Part shown: positions 1-13,974 of the stretch, one piece after another | How positions within the stretch are numbered: the first letter of the stretch is position 1 | Layout: every line of letters begins with the position of its first letter | From: Sciurus carolinensis | Lineage: Eukaryota; Chordata; Mammalia; Rodentia; Sciuridae | DNA: 64,000 nucleotides | Direction: 5' to 3' | NCBI RefSeq assembly: GCF_902686445.1 | Contig: NC_062217.1 | Coordinates: 169,041,098 to 169,105,097, forward strand | Program-made: the position numbers and the translations under genes | Notes under the pieces: model-generated | What the model was told of the DNA's origin: nothing | The model's input: the letters and a program-made list of their open reading frames with translations, nothing else | Databases searched by the model: none

Positions 1-517
<517 letters not shown>

Positions 518-1891
518 TTAGGAACAAGGCCTGATGCGGCCAAGAAATGTTTCTGGTTTTCCAAAGGTGGCCATATGCTTTTCCTTTCCCCATGACCCCC
601 AGCCGCCGGCACACCCGTGTTTCCAGACAGATATGGTCAATGCAACTGTCAACGCTCTTGCCTCTCGCCAGCACCTGCTTTCTGGTGCGTAGGCTCTGTA
701 TTCCTTCTCTACTGCTGTCCTTGCTGCTGTCTGAGGCTGCTCCCAATTAGGGGCCCTTCCACAAGGTGACTCAGTCAGGGAGAGAATTGGGTAACAATTT
801 CAGAACCATCCCATGGTTGAGCTGTGCAAATTAATCAGAAGCTGTTGATTTTGCTTCAGTAACTCTGGCCTCTACAGTGAGCATGCTAATGAAGATTCCT
901 TCCATAAATAGAAAGAATCTATTGTCTTCTGTTCTTGGCAAAACTGACAACTTTGAGAACAGCTACTAAGTACAGTTCGCCCCTAGAATAAACACCAGTG
1001 CTTGGGCAGGCCCCTGGTCGCCTTCTAAGTTCAGCCATTGTGCCTATGCAGAGAAGCACTAACCAATGGGGCCGAGTCGCAGGCCTGGTGGCTGACATCT
1101 TGCCAGGCTCTCCAGCCACCTGAGACCAGCAGATTTTTCCTGATGAAACTCCTCTTGGATGTACAGGCATCCTACATCCCCTGGGGTGCCCTGGGATTCC
1201 AGGACACCTCCTTCTCACTGCTTGAACCTGGTGTTCTCACCTATAGTCCTGCCACTGTGCTAGAATCCAAGTCTCCAAGTAACACCTCCGCCTTAGCATC
1301 TGACTTGGAGAAAGCCACAAAACCCCCAAGAAGAAGTGAACAAACCTATCTCTACCAGAATTACTAGACAACCCCAAATGCAGTGGGGTAAATGCAAACA
1401 GTCATGTGGGTGATCACTGAGGAGGTGCCCAGGATCCTGGGGCACCCCAGGAGTCATGGGGCATCTGTCTATCCAGGACAACCCTCCACAGGGAAAAGGC
1501 TGCTGGTCTCAGGAGGCTGGAGCACCTGGCGAGACAACAGCCGGCAGGTGCTGTACAGCCACTTGCCAGCAGGACCCCAGACACTACTGGGCCTTCCCCT
1601 GAGTTCTCAGAAAAGGAAACCAAGGCCCCGAGAGCTGAGGCCATCACCAGAGACAAGGCTGCAGGCAGCAGAGCTGGAGAGCAGAGGGTCTCAGCCCCAG
1701 GCTGACACGTGATGCCATGGGGAGGAGGCTTCCGGGACCAGGAACTGTTCATTAGCCCAGGTCCCTGCCATGTGGAGGAGCAGGAGCCAGCAGGTGAGGT
1801 GCTGCGTGTCCCCACGGGACACCGCAGGAGCACAGGGCAGCTTCGGGTGAGCACTGGTGCTCTGAATGGCGCCGAGAGCGACCTGCAGCAA

Positions 1892-1957
1892 GGGGTGTGG
1901 GAGGGGGAGGGAGAGGGGGAGGGGCAGGGCGACACGTGGGGTGGGGGGTCCTACAGG
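1892..1957 (+). repeat. G-run tract (G-quadruplex-type) in intron 2
   Basis: Several runs of three to six G separated by one to three bases (GGGAGGGGGAGGGAGAGGGG and then GGGGTGGGGGG) lie on the plus strand. The pre-mRNA would be C-rich here, so any quadruplex would form in the non-template DNA strand rather than in CPXM2 RNA. Confidence 0.6.
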
Positions 1958-2261
1958 GAACCCGGAGGGAGGCACCTAGGAAGTGAAGGGCCACGGGAAC
2001 GGGGCCACGCAGTGAACAGCAGCCCTCATAGCAAGTGGGACCAGGCGCACAGTGCAGGGGTGCCGTGCAGTGAGCCAGAGAGAGACCGCGCAATGCGGAT
2101 GCCCAAGCAGCAAGTACCCATCACCACCAAGGCTGACCTCTCAGAGGGTAATCTGGTCACCCCAGCCACTCCCTCACTAGGCTTGGGCTTCCTCCTCAGG
2201 CTAGAGGCTATGTGGGTCTGGTGGACGTAGCAAGTTCTTAGTTCCAAATGTTAACCAAGCA

Positions 2262-2645
2262 CTTCAGAGGTGGGGCTCTGGGGAAGCGACAGGGTTACCA
2301 GGGCTCTGACCTCGTTGGTGGATTGACCCGTGGATGGATTCTTAGCTGAATGGACCCCTGGGAGGGGTACAAAGTGCAGGTGAGAGCTGGCGGAAGGGAG
2401 TGGGTCTGGAGGCGTGACCTTGGAGACTATATCTTACCCCAGCTTCTCCCTCCCTCTGGGCTTCCCAGTGACCATGAGGCAAGCACTTGCCTCCACCACA
2501 TCCTCCCACCATGATGTCCTGCCTCACCTCGGGCCCAGAATCAACAAAGCTGAAAATGGGCTGAAACTGAAGCAAAATAAATCTTTCCTCCCTTAAGTTG
2601 TTTTTCTCAGGAGTTTTGTCATAGCACAGGAAAGCTAGCTAACAC
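2262..2645 (+). mobile_element. MaLR-type solo LTR (MST/ORR1-like), decayed
   Basis: It has features of mammalian MaLR LTRs in order: a GAGGTGGGGCT(C)TGGGG start, a GGATTGACCCGTGGATGGATTC block, a CCACCATGATGTCCTGCC stretch and an AAAATAAATCTTTCCTCCC polyadenylation region ending in GGAAAGCTAGCTAACAC. Sense orientation is plus, opposite to CPXM2. Boundaries are approximate and there is no coding capacity. Confidence 0.75.
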
Positions 2646-3427
2646 GAAGCAGCAGCCTACTCTACCCTCTTGGGGATCCAGCAGCCCCAGAGCTTGGTCC
2701 CTGAGCCCAAGTAATAAGCCCACATCCCTCCCTCTACCCAAGGGACATTCAGGATGAGGGATGCTTTCTCTGCGGTGTTGCATGACTCTCTGGGCTCTCC
2801 TACCCCAAAGGTCCCTGGTCAGAACTCAGGGCAAGGTCTGGTGGTCAAGCACATTGACGCACCGAGGACATGGGACTCCCTGCCCCACAGAGCCAGGCTG
2901 ACTCTGGTTCTCCCCCTAGAGGTTGCTGTCCCACTGCCCCTACTCTCCCCTGCTGCTCTGCCCTGCTCCTGGCTCCCTGGCCTTCCACTTGCCACTGGGC
3001 CTCAGCTTGTCCTTCTGCAGACCATCAGTGCCCAGGAACAACCAGCCTGCGCTGAGAGGTCCCACCTGCTGGCTGATGCGAGGTTCTGAGCTGGTGTCTC
3101 GCGGGCTGGAGAAGCCACTCTTCATCTCCGCTCTGCCACTGTGCTTTCGGATCCCAACAGACAGGGGTGTTTCAGATCCAGACAGGGAAGAAGACACTGG
3201 CTCTGTCCCTCCAGATCCAGGTGCTCATTATAGCTCTACAGCATTCCCACCTAACCAAGCATCAGAAATACTAAAAGAATCTACCATGATTGTAATGAAT
3301 GACTTCAGAGTCACACTGGAAGTCTTATATCCACCAGTTCCTCCTTCTTAGCAAAAAAACTGAGCAAATTCCATCCCTTTATCCAGCTAAGCAACTTCCA
3401 TTTATATTGATTATATCAATTATATGG

Positions 3428-3501
3428 TCAGACAGACAGACAAGCAGGTACACAGATAGACAACCAGCCAGATGAACAGATTATAGATTATGTATATATA
3501 T

Positions 3502-3547
<46 letters not shown>
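3428..3547. repeat. Compound microsatellite: degenerate GACA then (CA)21
   Basis: A degenerate GACA/GATA tract (3428-3480) and a TA tract (3490-3503) run into an uninterrupted AC repeat at 3506-3547. It is likely polymorphic. The Cys/Val-rich open frame on the minus strand here is only its translation. Confidence 0.95.
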
Positions 3548-3549
<2 letters not shown>

Positions 3550-6500
3550 CACACAGCTGGCAGCGCTGAGAACTGCCACATCTGACAAATGTCCACTCTC
3601 ATCCTCCTTGACAATGGAGTCACTGCATAAACCAGAAGTCCACCCACTCCATCCACAGTATGTCTGGTGGCCCCTTTGCTGGGGAGCCAGGTAAACACAC
3701 ACGGACCTCGCCAGCTGTAGATGTCCTCTTGTGTGAACGAGCACTGTGACTCGGTTGCTTTTTTTTTTTTCTTCCTTATTAGAAGATGCTATCTTTAGAT
3801 CATCTACTTTGGGATGGAAGCCTTGTCATGGAACGCCATTTAGAAGCATCTAGAAATGATGCACACTGAGAGAACAAAGTGTCCTTGAAAGGCAAAGTTT
3901 CTGACCCCCAGGGGTTAGTGAGGCTCCTTTGGTTAAGAAACCAGCAATGGCGAGTTTAGGTTGGAGGAGTGACTGGAGGAACAGAGAGCAGAAGGTGCAC
4001 AGAGGAATGGGTGACAGTTGCAGATCAGAGCTCGAGAGCTCTCGTCATCCAGACAGCAGGAACCTCCCAGCCAGGGCCGCCCAGGAGAGGAATGACCCCA
4101 GCGGTGTTTCCAAGCCCACATCAACCTGTTCAATCTCCAGCCATCCCCTAGGCACCACCCAGCGCGGGCCTGCTTCGCCCAGCCAGCCGCATCCACCTGG
4201 AACGAGGATGCTGTCAGCAAGGAAGGGCTGCCGAGAGGCCAGTGTGGGACAGGTGTGCGAACCGGCCTGTCCAGCCCTGGGGGCCAGCAAGACCAAGAGC
4301 AGGCCTATTCCAGCTGTGGCGTGCGGGTCCTCCAGCTCTTGCTGACCAACCCCCAAAGGGTCCACAGCTCCTCACTTTCCCTCCTCCCAACTCTTTCTTG
4401 GGTGTTGGATTCTGTGCTCTGGCTTCTGTCTCTTCTCACATAGCCCTGGTCACTCAGTGGCCCTCTCTGAGCCCCAGCCTCTCCTGTCTCCTCAGTACAG
4501 GGCCTGCAGGGCGCTCGCTCTGGACAGCTCCCCACTCTGCCCCCACCTGCTTCTCGTGACAGGGAGTCTGTCTTCTCCCCTTCCTTCTCAAACACACCTT
4601 CCTTCCTCGCTTGGACCTCTCTCCACAGCCCCTGGCGGAGGGAGCTTTTCCTGCCCTGCAGCACAGGTCTGCCACTCTCAGACACACCCTGAGTGCTCCC
4701 TCCCCTTCCCTTCAGCAGTTCGCACTGGACATCCACAGCCCCTTCCAGGCTAGCGGGAACTGAAGTGTGCACACCAAGCTGCGGTCAGCCCCACTGTGGG
4801 CTGGCTTCATAGGGACCTGCCAGCCCTAGCAGCCTCGGGCGCCCAGGGCTGCTGCTGGTCCCTGTGGTGACATCTCCAGGACTTTGGGCTGCACTCTGGA
4901 CTTCAGACTCCAGACACAATGGGGACAGCGGCGAACACAGCACAACTCCAAAGGCTGTTTCTTTGGGGCAACGGCAGCCACGCAAAATCCACAGCAAGGA
5001 TGAACGGGCTCCAAGGACACTCCCCTGTCTTCAAAACCAGAAATACAGGAGGACAGAGGAGACAAAGGGCATCCCCAGCTGGCCCCACTGTGACTTCTGG
5101 GAGAGGACCAAGGGCAGTCATCAAACTAACAAGACTTCTCAATGGCCGTTCACGCACCAAGGCTTGAGGAAAAATAAATTAGAATCTGGGCTTCACGGCC
5201 CACCAGCTATCAGCTCACAGGCAGGCTATTCAGGGTATTTCAGACATAAATGCTCAGAAAGCTCCCCGCCCCCCACACCACAAGCACGGACCCCCTGAGA
5301 ACCGCTGGGATAACGTGCCAGAGACAAGTGACACATAGGCACATAACCCTGGGGACAGCAAGATGCGAGAACCCTGCCAGCCAAAGACTCTAAACACAAC
5401 ACAGAGTTGGAACAAGAACTTAGAATTCCTTTGGTTTTAAATTCTCAAAGAAACCTCTGGTCCTTGTCCAAGGACCTGTCAATCACTATACTGCCTTTCA
5501 ACAATGAGGACTCTCCGTCAGCCTCCAGGACACAATGCTGAGGAAGACAGGTGCATTCACGGTCAAGCAGAATGAAGGAGAAAAACATGCTTCAAAGCAA
5601 GTTCAACACCTGTGAGCAGAAAGCAAAAACAAGTCTTTGACGGAACTGTAACGTATTTATATTATGATGTCCAGCCACGTGATGGTTACTAGGCTTAAAG
5701 AACACTTGAAATAAATGGGGGTCTCATTCACAGCAATGCACCCCTCATCAGTGCTCTGATAAGCTCCCAGCTGGGCTGCAGGGCCCCTTGCCTGCTACCA
5801 GGACCCGGATCTCCAGGGGATCTGGGCCAGCAGGACCACCACACTATCCTCAGGCAAGCTCCCCATCACCTAGAAAAACAAGCGCTCATGTCTTTTACCA
5901 TCAAATCACGTTCCCATTGCTTCTAGGAAGAAAAAGGCTCTAATCCTGAGAAGCATGTGGGTGAGCAGAACACGGGGAAAGGTGTGAATAAACATTTCGG
6001 GAATATATTAATTAAAGATCTGAGAACTGTCACAGTCTGGAGGAAAAGAGAGTGACAGTCATCAAAGATGAGCATACATTCTTTTAAAGCAAGCGGGGCT
6101 CTCAGAACACCCACGCCGAGTGGGGTGCAATCCCCCAACCCTGGGCTCTGTTCCTTGGGAGGTGAGGATGGGTCCCTGCCTCACCCCCACCCACCCATGC
6201 TTCATTAGATCTGTCCCTTGCTAGCATCCCCTGCACTGCAGACACTTTGCAAACTGGGTATCACCATTCAGGTGGACATCCATTAGTCCTCATGGTCCTT
6301 ATCACCATGTAAACTACCCTGCATGCACACAGGTTCCTGAGCCAGCTAGGCATGTGCATCATCTTTAATACCAGGGAGGACTTTGTGACCCGGAAGTTAC
6401 AAGGCACAGTCAGAACATGGCATGTAAGTCGTGAATGGGGGCACTAATTCCAACACTCCACCCCCAACATCCCAACTCTGTAGGGTGTAGACGGGTTGGC

Positions 6501-7329
6501 GGGAAAGCTGTTGTACGAGGGTCGAGTCATTCATAAGAATGAATCTTCCTAATGGCCATGAGACATGACATACCATTCATTCCCACAGGAACAAACAGAA
6601 ACTCAGGGAGGCTAAGCCCAGCTAAGCAGCTACTAAGTGTCTGAGTTAGAAGCTGAAAATCAAGTGTGACAGAAGAGGCCAAATATCTTTATGCCACCTC
6701 TGTTCGACTTGAAGACTCCAAACTAGACTACAGATGCCAGTTGCTCAGTTGGTGTTTGGGTCACACCAGGAAAGGGGGCTGAAGCTAGGACAGTTGTCAC
6801 CAAATTGGCAGAGAGGGTCCTAGTCCTTGCAGCCCGCTGTGGTTGCCTGCTGGAAACAGAGTGGGGAATTTTTAAGGGCAGGGACCAGGGGACAGGCTCC
6901 AGAGACAACTCCCAGCCCTCCGGAACTTTGTTTTCGTTGTTGCCTATAAATGGAAGAGCTTTGACTTATGGGATTCTTTCCTTTGCCTTTCTGAACTTGA
7001 CATTCCCTCTGGATGAGAAGCAGGGAGGCAGCTTCCTGGTGCCTGAGACCATGTTGAGTGGCGCCCGCTGGTCTCTGACGCCCCGGACTCGAGCCTGGCA
7101 CGGGCCTCTCAAGTCTTGGGAAATCTCTGAGTTAGTCTTGCTGTTAATTTTAATGAAAATACATGAATGTAAAAGGAAATTTTATCACTAGACGATAACA
7201 TAGGAGAAGTCTTCAAGACCTTAGGGGAGGCAAGAAATATTTAAATGAAGAAAAAAGCACTAATCATAAAACATTAATGATTTTTTAAATTTAAAATTCA
7301 CATTTTGAATTTTTAAGACCATCTTTTAT

Positions 7330-8245
7330 TCAAAAGACATCATTGCTAGAGTGAAAAGGTAAGCCAAGGAGCAGGAGAAGAAACTTGCAATGCATATATC
7401 CAACCAAGAACTCATATCTGCAGCATTTTTCTAGGAAAAGCAAATAAACAAAGAACCCTCATATAAATGAGTAACTTGACAAAAGATGAGAATTCACAAA
7501 AACATCAGCTGATGACAAGGAAGCATTAGCCATTAGTCATCAGGAAAATGCAAACTAAGACCACCGTGGGCTATCAGTACAAATAAAATCTTGAAAACTG
7601 ATAATCAAATGCCACCTCCAAAGGAAAGAAGCAACTGGACTCTCCTTCACTGCTGGTGGGAATGTTAAATGGTATAATCAATTAGAAAAAAGCTCTAGCA
7701 GTACTTACTAAAGATGAATACTCATACCCTAGGATCCAGCAATTCCACTGGAGGAATACCCCACAAAAACACATTCACACATGCACTGGAAGACCTGCAC
7801 AAAAATGATCCTAACTGTGCCCTTTGTATTAGCCCCAAACCAAAGACAACCCCAACACCCATCAATATGAAAAGGAAGGAAAAACACAGTTCTGTGATAG
7901 AATACCATAATCAAGGCACCGCCGTCGGGATGAATCTCAAAAACACAAAGCCGCGCAAAGAAGTTGGCTCTAGAGTACACCAAGTTCCACCAAGCAAGTC
8001 ATCTCCAAGGGTGGAGATCTTTGAGGAGGAACCAGGAGTGTCAGGTTGGGGCAGCGGGAGACCCCAGAGGTTCTGCAAGTGCCCTCTCCTCCTTCTGAGC
8101 CATAGTTTAATGGAGCATTCACACCATGTGTGGATGGGGTCTGCGACAATCCAAACGGCTATGACAATTCAGTTCTAGGACGATTCTGTATGATTTCTGT
8201 ACTTTTCTGTATACATGTTAGACTTCACCAAATTTTTAAAAAGGG
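7330..8245 (+). mobile_element. L1 3' end, old L1M family, decayed
   Basis: It carries the ORF2-tail/3'UTR wording of old mammalian L1s: TTCACTGCTGGTGGGAATG (about 7647), a GATCCAGCAATTCCACT block (about 7733), and a terminal TTCTGTATACATGTTAGACTTCACC (about 8204). Reading frames are broken. Sense orientation is opposite to CPXM2. Confidence 0.85.
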
Positions 8246-8329
8246 CTTAGCTTTTCCTGACTACAACACTGTGCTGATTCCAGACTAAGTTTTTAATCCA
8301 ATTCAGGAGGCATGAAAGAGAACTATGCT

Positions 8330-8645
8330 GAACATAAACAAATAAACAAAAAAGCCTATCTGAAAAGTTAACATACTGTATGATTCCATATGTCTAATTG
8401 TCTTAAAACAAAAACAAAAAAAAATTATGAAGAAGAAAACAGATCAGTGCTTGCCAGGAGTTAGGGACTGGGTGAGGGACATCGTACAGCTACAAAGCAG
8501 CAGCACCAAGATGCTTTGGCGGGACAGTAGTCTTCCCCTGAACCTGCGCACACCTGCACACGAGGAGCTGATGAAGTCAGAGCATACTCTGGGGCTTGCA
8601 CCAACGCCGATTTCTCAACTTTGTCCTTGTACCACAGTTATGCAA
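8330..8645 (+). mobile_element. Second L1 3'UTR fragment (L1ME-like)
   Basis: An ACTGTATGATTCCATATGTC segment is followed by AGAAAACAGATCAGTGCTTG and CCAGGAGTTAGGGACTGGG, the usual order in L1ME 3'UTRs. It is non-coding and has approximate ends. Confidence 0.65.
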
Positions 8646-9689
8646 AATATCAGCGCTGATCAGGAGAGTAAAGACTGCCTGGGATTCTTCTCTCTGAACA
8701 TCTTTTTGCAACTTCCTGGGTTCTATAATTATTTCAGGGGGACAAAAAAGTTGTGTGTGTGTTTAAAGAGAATTTAAAAGGAAAAACTTTCTCACACTAT
8801 GTTCAGGATTATTTAATATATCTCATAAAACCACCAGCGTTCACAGACTTTGGGGAATTCTTGTTTAAAAATTTTCAACCTCTCCCAAACTTGCCCAAAA
8901 AAACACATGAAGAAACAAAATAGGAAAGTCTCCCGACAACGCTTCAACCCAATACCAGATGTGGACTAATAGTCACCACGTGTGAGTCAGATGGAGATAG
9001 TTAAGGGGAAAACAGGGTTTCCCAAAGGAGGGACAAAAAAGCCTTTCATCCCTCTTTTACTGTGTGTGCCTCCAGCAAATCCAGGGTCTGCAGCAACTAG
9101 AAAATTAGACACTGTCTATGAAGCACACATGTGGCTTTCTGGAATGGCCAGGAGCTTACCTCTCCACCCAGGCAACTTTCTATAACTATCCGCCTCAGAA
9201 ATTCTCAGAAAACAGCTGAACAGAAAGTAGGGGGAAGGCAATGCCTACAAGAGGAGACAAGGAGAACACCGTAACACCAAACACAGGTCATTACCGTTTT
9301 CCCAGAGTCCCATCAGAACAGCGTGTCTAAGTCAGCAGTGGAAAATGAACTTGGCATCTCAGAAGAAAACCAGTGGAAAGATAAAAGCCTGCTAGAAGGG
9401 TCTGTGCTGTACTGGGGACTGGGTTGGGGGTGGACCTGGTCAACATGTGTAGATCTGAGAAAAGGCTTAGCCCGCCCCCTGATGGAGAAAATCTGGATCT
9501 TGCTGCATTCGAAAATGAGTAAAGTGTGCAGTCATGGGGAATAAAAATGTCCCAAAAGAAGATGAAAAGGGTGCACCAGCCAAAGGACTGCAAAAACAAT
9601 GTGCTCTGAAAATGATTTGCTGTAATAGCCTGAAAATACTTTTCCCAGAAATTATTCTTCTTAACTATAACCCAAGAGACACGGCCTTT

Positions 9690-10350
9690 ACTTAAAAACA
9701 ATAACAAAAATGATACAATGAAGTTAAAAAATAAAAAGGTACAATAGGTGTTTAAATATTTAAAATGAGGACACGTGAAGAAAACTAAATATGTAAAGGT
9801 AGAAATTAAACCCAAAAGGAAAAATCTATTCTTTTTGAAAAAAATGAAATCTTTACCAAAGAAGCAAACAAAAATAAACAAAGGATTTAAGAAATGGAAA
9901 GAAAAAACAAAATTGTCATTATTTAGCATATATTATGATTTTGCACCAAAATCCTAAATAATGTATTTTTTATAAGTAGTAACAGTTGAGTAAGGTTGCT
10001 GGATATAAAACCAACATACAAAAATCAACTATATGTCTGTATCCTAGCAATAATGAGTTGGAATTAAAATTAAAAGCATCATATAATAGCAATTATCTGA
10101 GAATACATCTATTAAAATATGTGTATGACCTGTAGAAAAAACAATTATGAGGAATAGTAAAGAAAATTTAGCAACTGAAGAGATATACCATGTTCATGGA
10201 TTAGAAGATTCGATGTTGTAAATATGTTTATTCTCTCCAAATTTATTTGTGAAATCAATGAAATTTTAACCAGAATTTCAAGAGAGCTTTTGTAGAAATC
10301 GCCTAGATGGCATAAATGTATGTGTGTGTGGTTGTACACAGATGTGCACA
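9690..10350 (+). mobile_element. A-rich L1 ORF2 fragment, decayed
   Basis: The strongly A-rich plus strand contains AAGGTTGCTGGATATAAAAC (about 9993) and CATGTTCATGGATTAGAAGA (about 10190), which are recognisable remnants of L1 reverse-transcriptase coding sequence, with many stops. The 200-codon open frame on the opposite strand is a poly-T artefact. Confidence 0.75.
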
Positions 10351-10372
10351 CAATGGGTCAAAAATAACCAAA

Positions 10373-10462
10373 AGAAGAAGAAGCAGGAGGAGAGGAAGAA
10401 GAGGAGGAAAAAGGAAGAAGAGAGGGGAGAAGAACAAGGAGAAGAGAGGAGGGAAGAGGAGT
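10373..10462 (+). repeat. Polypurine (GAA/GGA) tract
   Basis: About 90 bases of almost pure G and A with an AGAAGA/GAGGA pattern. A mirror-repeat-like polypurine stretch such as this can adopt triplex DNA, which is inference. Confidence 0.9.
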
Positions 10463-10654
10463 AAAACTCTACCAGATATCAATATTTGTTAAAAAGCTTT
10501 AGCAATAAAGAGAGTGAGGTATTTCAAACATGAGTAGAAAAATGAAGTAATGAACCTGTAACAGTCATGTTTAAATGGACACTTAATATCCAGCAGACAG
10601 AGGCAGCACTGTGGAGAATCATCCTCCTGTTGGAATATTACCTTGTTCCATTGA

Positions 10655-11030
10655 TGTTGCTCAACCAGCATACCACAGACTACGTGGTTTATAAGCAACA
10701 GAAATTTATTCTCACAGTTATGGAGGTTGGAAAGTCCAAGACCAAGCCACCAGCAGATTGAGTGTCCAGGAAAGGCCTGTTTTCTGATTCACAGACAGTA
10801 GTCATTTTCTCCCTGCATTCACACTGGTGGAAGGAGTAGGGAGCTTTGGGGATCTCTTTTATAAAGGAACTAATCCCACTCATGAGAACTTGTCCTTCAA
10901 GACTTATCACACCCCAAAAGCCCACCTTCAAACACGTAGACTCCCTAGAGAACAAAACCTTCTCGTGACACTCGTGTGCTACCAAGACAGCAGAGCTCTG
11001 TCTCCTGAGCCTGGATCCGGAAAGAACACC
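10655..11030 (-). mobile_element. Ancient LTR-like repeat (MaLR/MLT type), antisense
   Basis: It contains CATACCACAGACTACGTGG, then CAACAGAAATTTATTCTCAC, then GGTTGGAAAGTCCAAGACC and later CTCTTTTATAAAGGAACTAA, the usual order of this common mammalian repeat read in antisense. The subfamily is not certain. Confidence 0.65.
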
Positions 11031-11554
11031 TAAGTTCTTGTCCATCCTGAACACTGAGGTGCTAGTTCTGGCACAATGCATGTGTCCAATAAACAGGTGT
11101 ACCATTCTTGTCAAGTGCTGCTACCAATAGTGTGTGCACCGCGAGACAAGTCTTTCAGAGCCTTGCACTTGAGCATTCACTCTCTCTTAGAATCAAAGAG
11201 CCACACGTAGTAATCACTATGAGACAATGAGAAAAAGGCACAGAAGTGTGAAAAAGAGATGTGCCAGGGAGGTCTTTCTGGAGTCAGCATTTGCCAAACA
11301 CTCATTCTAACGTAGGGACTAGCAAACCACAACCTTCAGGAGAGCCAGACAGGGCCTACCCTCTTGTTTTGATGGCCCATGAGATAAGAATAAAAAAATT
11401 TTTTAAGGGTTACATTTTAGGTGGTTATATAAGTTCTTACATAATGTCCTCAATTTTGCCTCTTAACCAATAACATATTTACAAGTTGATATTTTATAAA
11501 AGTTCTCTGATCTCTCTTCCAAGGAACACACAAAAAAATCCCAAGATGGCAATC

Positions 11555-11760
11555 AAAATCAGCAAACATTTGCTGAGGGCTTAGTGTGTCTTGTGTCTGC
11601 TACACTCAGCAGACATGGTATAATCTTCACAGGATGCCACTAAAAGGGATGTTATCACCACTTTACAGAGGAGGAAACTGAGCCATAGCTAAGTTAATAA
11701 CATCCAGAGTCTCACAGCCAAGAAGTGTAAAACCCAATCCCAAAGCTGTCCTCTCAACCA
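11555..11760 (+). mobile_element. MIR/L2 fragment
   Basis: AAACATTTGCTGAGGGCTTA is followed by CTTTACAGAGGAGGAAACTG and AGCC, typical of L2/MIR 3' sequence. Heavily diverged. Confidence 0.65.
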
Positions 11761-11934
11761 CCTGCTCAGCCACTGGTCCAAGTCCCTAGAGAAAGGATGC
11801 ATGAGCAGAGGCTTAAATCACAGGACATCTGTGAGAAACACACTTCCATCTGGCTGGAAAAAGAGAAGCAGAGGCCAGAAATGGGTCCAGTCATTGCCAA
11901 GTAGGAAATCATTTTGCAAGTTATACATGGTAAA

Positions 11935-12070
11935 TGGCATGGCACATGGTAATTTCACTACAACGCTGTTGATAGTAGCAAAAAATTGGAAACAATCTAA
12001 ATGTCCATCATTGGATGATTAAATGATGTACTATTCAATTGGTGGAACACTAAACAATCAAGGATATTCT
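11935..12070 (+). mobile_element. L1 3' fragment
   Basis: AGCAAAAAATTGGAAACAAT, CTAAATGTCCATCATTGGAT and a following GATTAAATGATG match the 3' end of L1 ORF2. Short and non-coding. Confidence 0.8.
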
Positions 12071-12079
12071 TTATCTCTG

Positions 12080-12470
12080 TTGTATTAGTCAGCTATTGCT
12101 GTGTAACAAACAATTAAAAACTCTTAATGGCACACAATAAGCATTTCTTTCTCAGGTGTCTTGCTGATCAACTGGGCTCAGCTCAAATGCTCTAGTCTAC
12201 GGGTTGGACCCACATCTGTTCCACTCACTGCTCAGTCTCCTTGAACCAGTGACCTAAGTGTGTGCATTTGGAAATAAGCAAAACCTCTTAAGCCCTTGGC
12301 TCAGTACTTGCACATGGTCACTTCTCCTCATACTACTGGCCTAAACAAGCCCATGGACCAGCCCAAAGTCAAGGGGTTTTTGCCTCTTAAGAAGGGAACT
12401 GAAAATTACATGACAAAGAGTGTGGACATGGAGGTTAAGTAAACCAATAATTTAACCGACCTTGTATATT
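12080..12470 (-). mobile_element. MLT1-type LTR, antisense
   Basis: It begins TGTATTAGTCAGCTATTGCT and GTGTAACAAAC, with CTTAATGGCACACAATAAGC and CAACTGGGCTCAGCTCAAAT following, the order of an antisense MLT1/MaLR LTR. Ends approximate. Confidence 0.7.
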
Positions 12471-13974
12471 ATTACAGAACAACATCTAGAATGCAAATGG
12501 AGCCCTGACACAGGGGATGTTGCTCCTTAGTTAGAGTGACAGCAGATTCCTATTCTCTCCACAACACAAAAGATCCCCAAGTGACTTCCACAAACGAGAC
12601 AAATCCTTCAATGCCATCCACCACACAACTTGATGTGGTCAAGATCTGCTCCAGCAACTAACTGCCCTGCATGTCATGTAGTGGACATCTGCACTGTCCA
12701 CCACCTTGAACTTGATGTAGTGGCCATCTGCACTGCCCTGACCTTCTGCTACACCTCCATCAAGGCCCCCTAGTATGACCGGAGGAGATGCTAAGAGGAG
12801 GTGGACTCTGTCCTGAGAATGCCCAGCTGTGTGCCTGAGACCCCGCCATGCTCAGCACCCCACAGGTGCTGCTGCCTGACTCCAGGCCAGTTCCTAACGG
12901 CCATGCCACCTGCCCACACCCCACGGCACCCCGTCCGGCTCTTTCACAGCTGCGTATCAGGGACCTCCCAGTTGCTCTTCCCCTCCCTGGTTCTCCTCAA
13001 TCTTATTTTTTTTAACAGAAGAATTTTCACACATAGGACATCAGAGCCACGGTGGCTGCCTTTCAAGTGAGTGAGCCCATCCTAACAGAACCTTGAGGCC
13101 AAGTCAGGAGAATAACCCCGAATGAGCCAGGGCCAGGGGTGAGGTGGCAGAAAAGGAGGCAACGTCAGGTCAGTGAGAGAGAGAGGGAGAAAGAGAATGA
13201 GAGAAAACGGGCCTTCGAAAATCTCTCTGAAGCTGTCTCCCCAAATTTTAACAACTTCCAATTCTGAGAATGAAGAACTAAGATCATTCAGCCCAATCCT
13301 TTTGGTGAAGCTGCTAAAGCATCTGCACCAAATATATTTGAAAGCATTAAGAATGAACAAGGTAGTGAAGAAGGACCCCGCCCAGCTCGAACAGCAACCA
13401 GAACCCAGGGCACGATTAAGGCCAGCGCTCAAAGCCTCCCCAGTCCTGTGGCATTTGTGATCCTGAAGGACAATGGGTGCTTTACCAACCCGCTTGGATA
13501 GAAGGACAAAAAGTCAACACCCAAGGCCACTCAAGCTGAGGCCCAGCACCACCCAGTTAGTTAAGACTCCAAAGGGCCCAGCATCTGGTAAAGCCCAGAA
13601 ACACACACAGCCCCCAGGTCACACGGGTCCTCAATACAGCCTCCGATAGACTAGTTCTCTTCGTGGGCAGGGGCACAGAGCCACCTGCCCACTTCATGAT
13701 GAAATATACTTTTTCTTTGGTAGGTGATTGCAGAAGTCCATTCATTACTGACTTCTGTTTGTATGTTGGAATGTTAGTCCTACCTGTGATTTCTTTGATG
13801 GTGGGTTCTTGGACTCACAGTTCCAAATCCCACATTGTGCTTGGGGGGACATGCAATTCCCTCTGTGACTGTTTACTGTGTGACACAGTTTACAGGTTCA
13901 CATAGCAGCTGAAAGTGAGTCCTGTCTCTGTGAGATGCTCTGCTTACTTTAAGCAGCAATATTGCTAAGCAAAT
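12471..13974. other. Intronic stretch without identified gene
   Basis: It holds a GA-rich patch (13172-13208) and short open frames that lack protein-like composition or splice context. I see no recognisable gene. Confidence 0.6.

Noticed and set aside
3420..3744. Cys/Val repeat-containing open frames
   Set aside because: Translation of the CA microsatellite.
9327..9929. 200-codon minus-strand frame rich in Phe/Leu, membrane-protein-like
   Set aside because: It is the poly-T complement of A-rich L1-derived sequence. The hydrophobicity comes from TTT/CTT codons, not from a protein gene.
12480..13460. Possible processed pseudogene (protein-like short frames at 12700-12830 and 13173-13460)
   Set aside because: I could not match the frames to a known protein, and there is no poly-A tail or target duplication.
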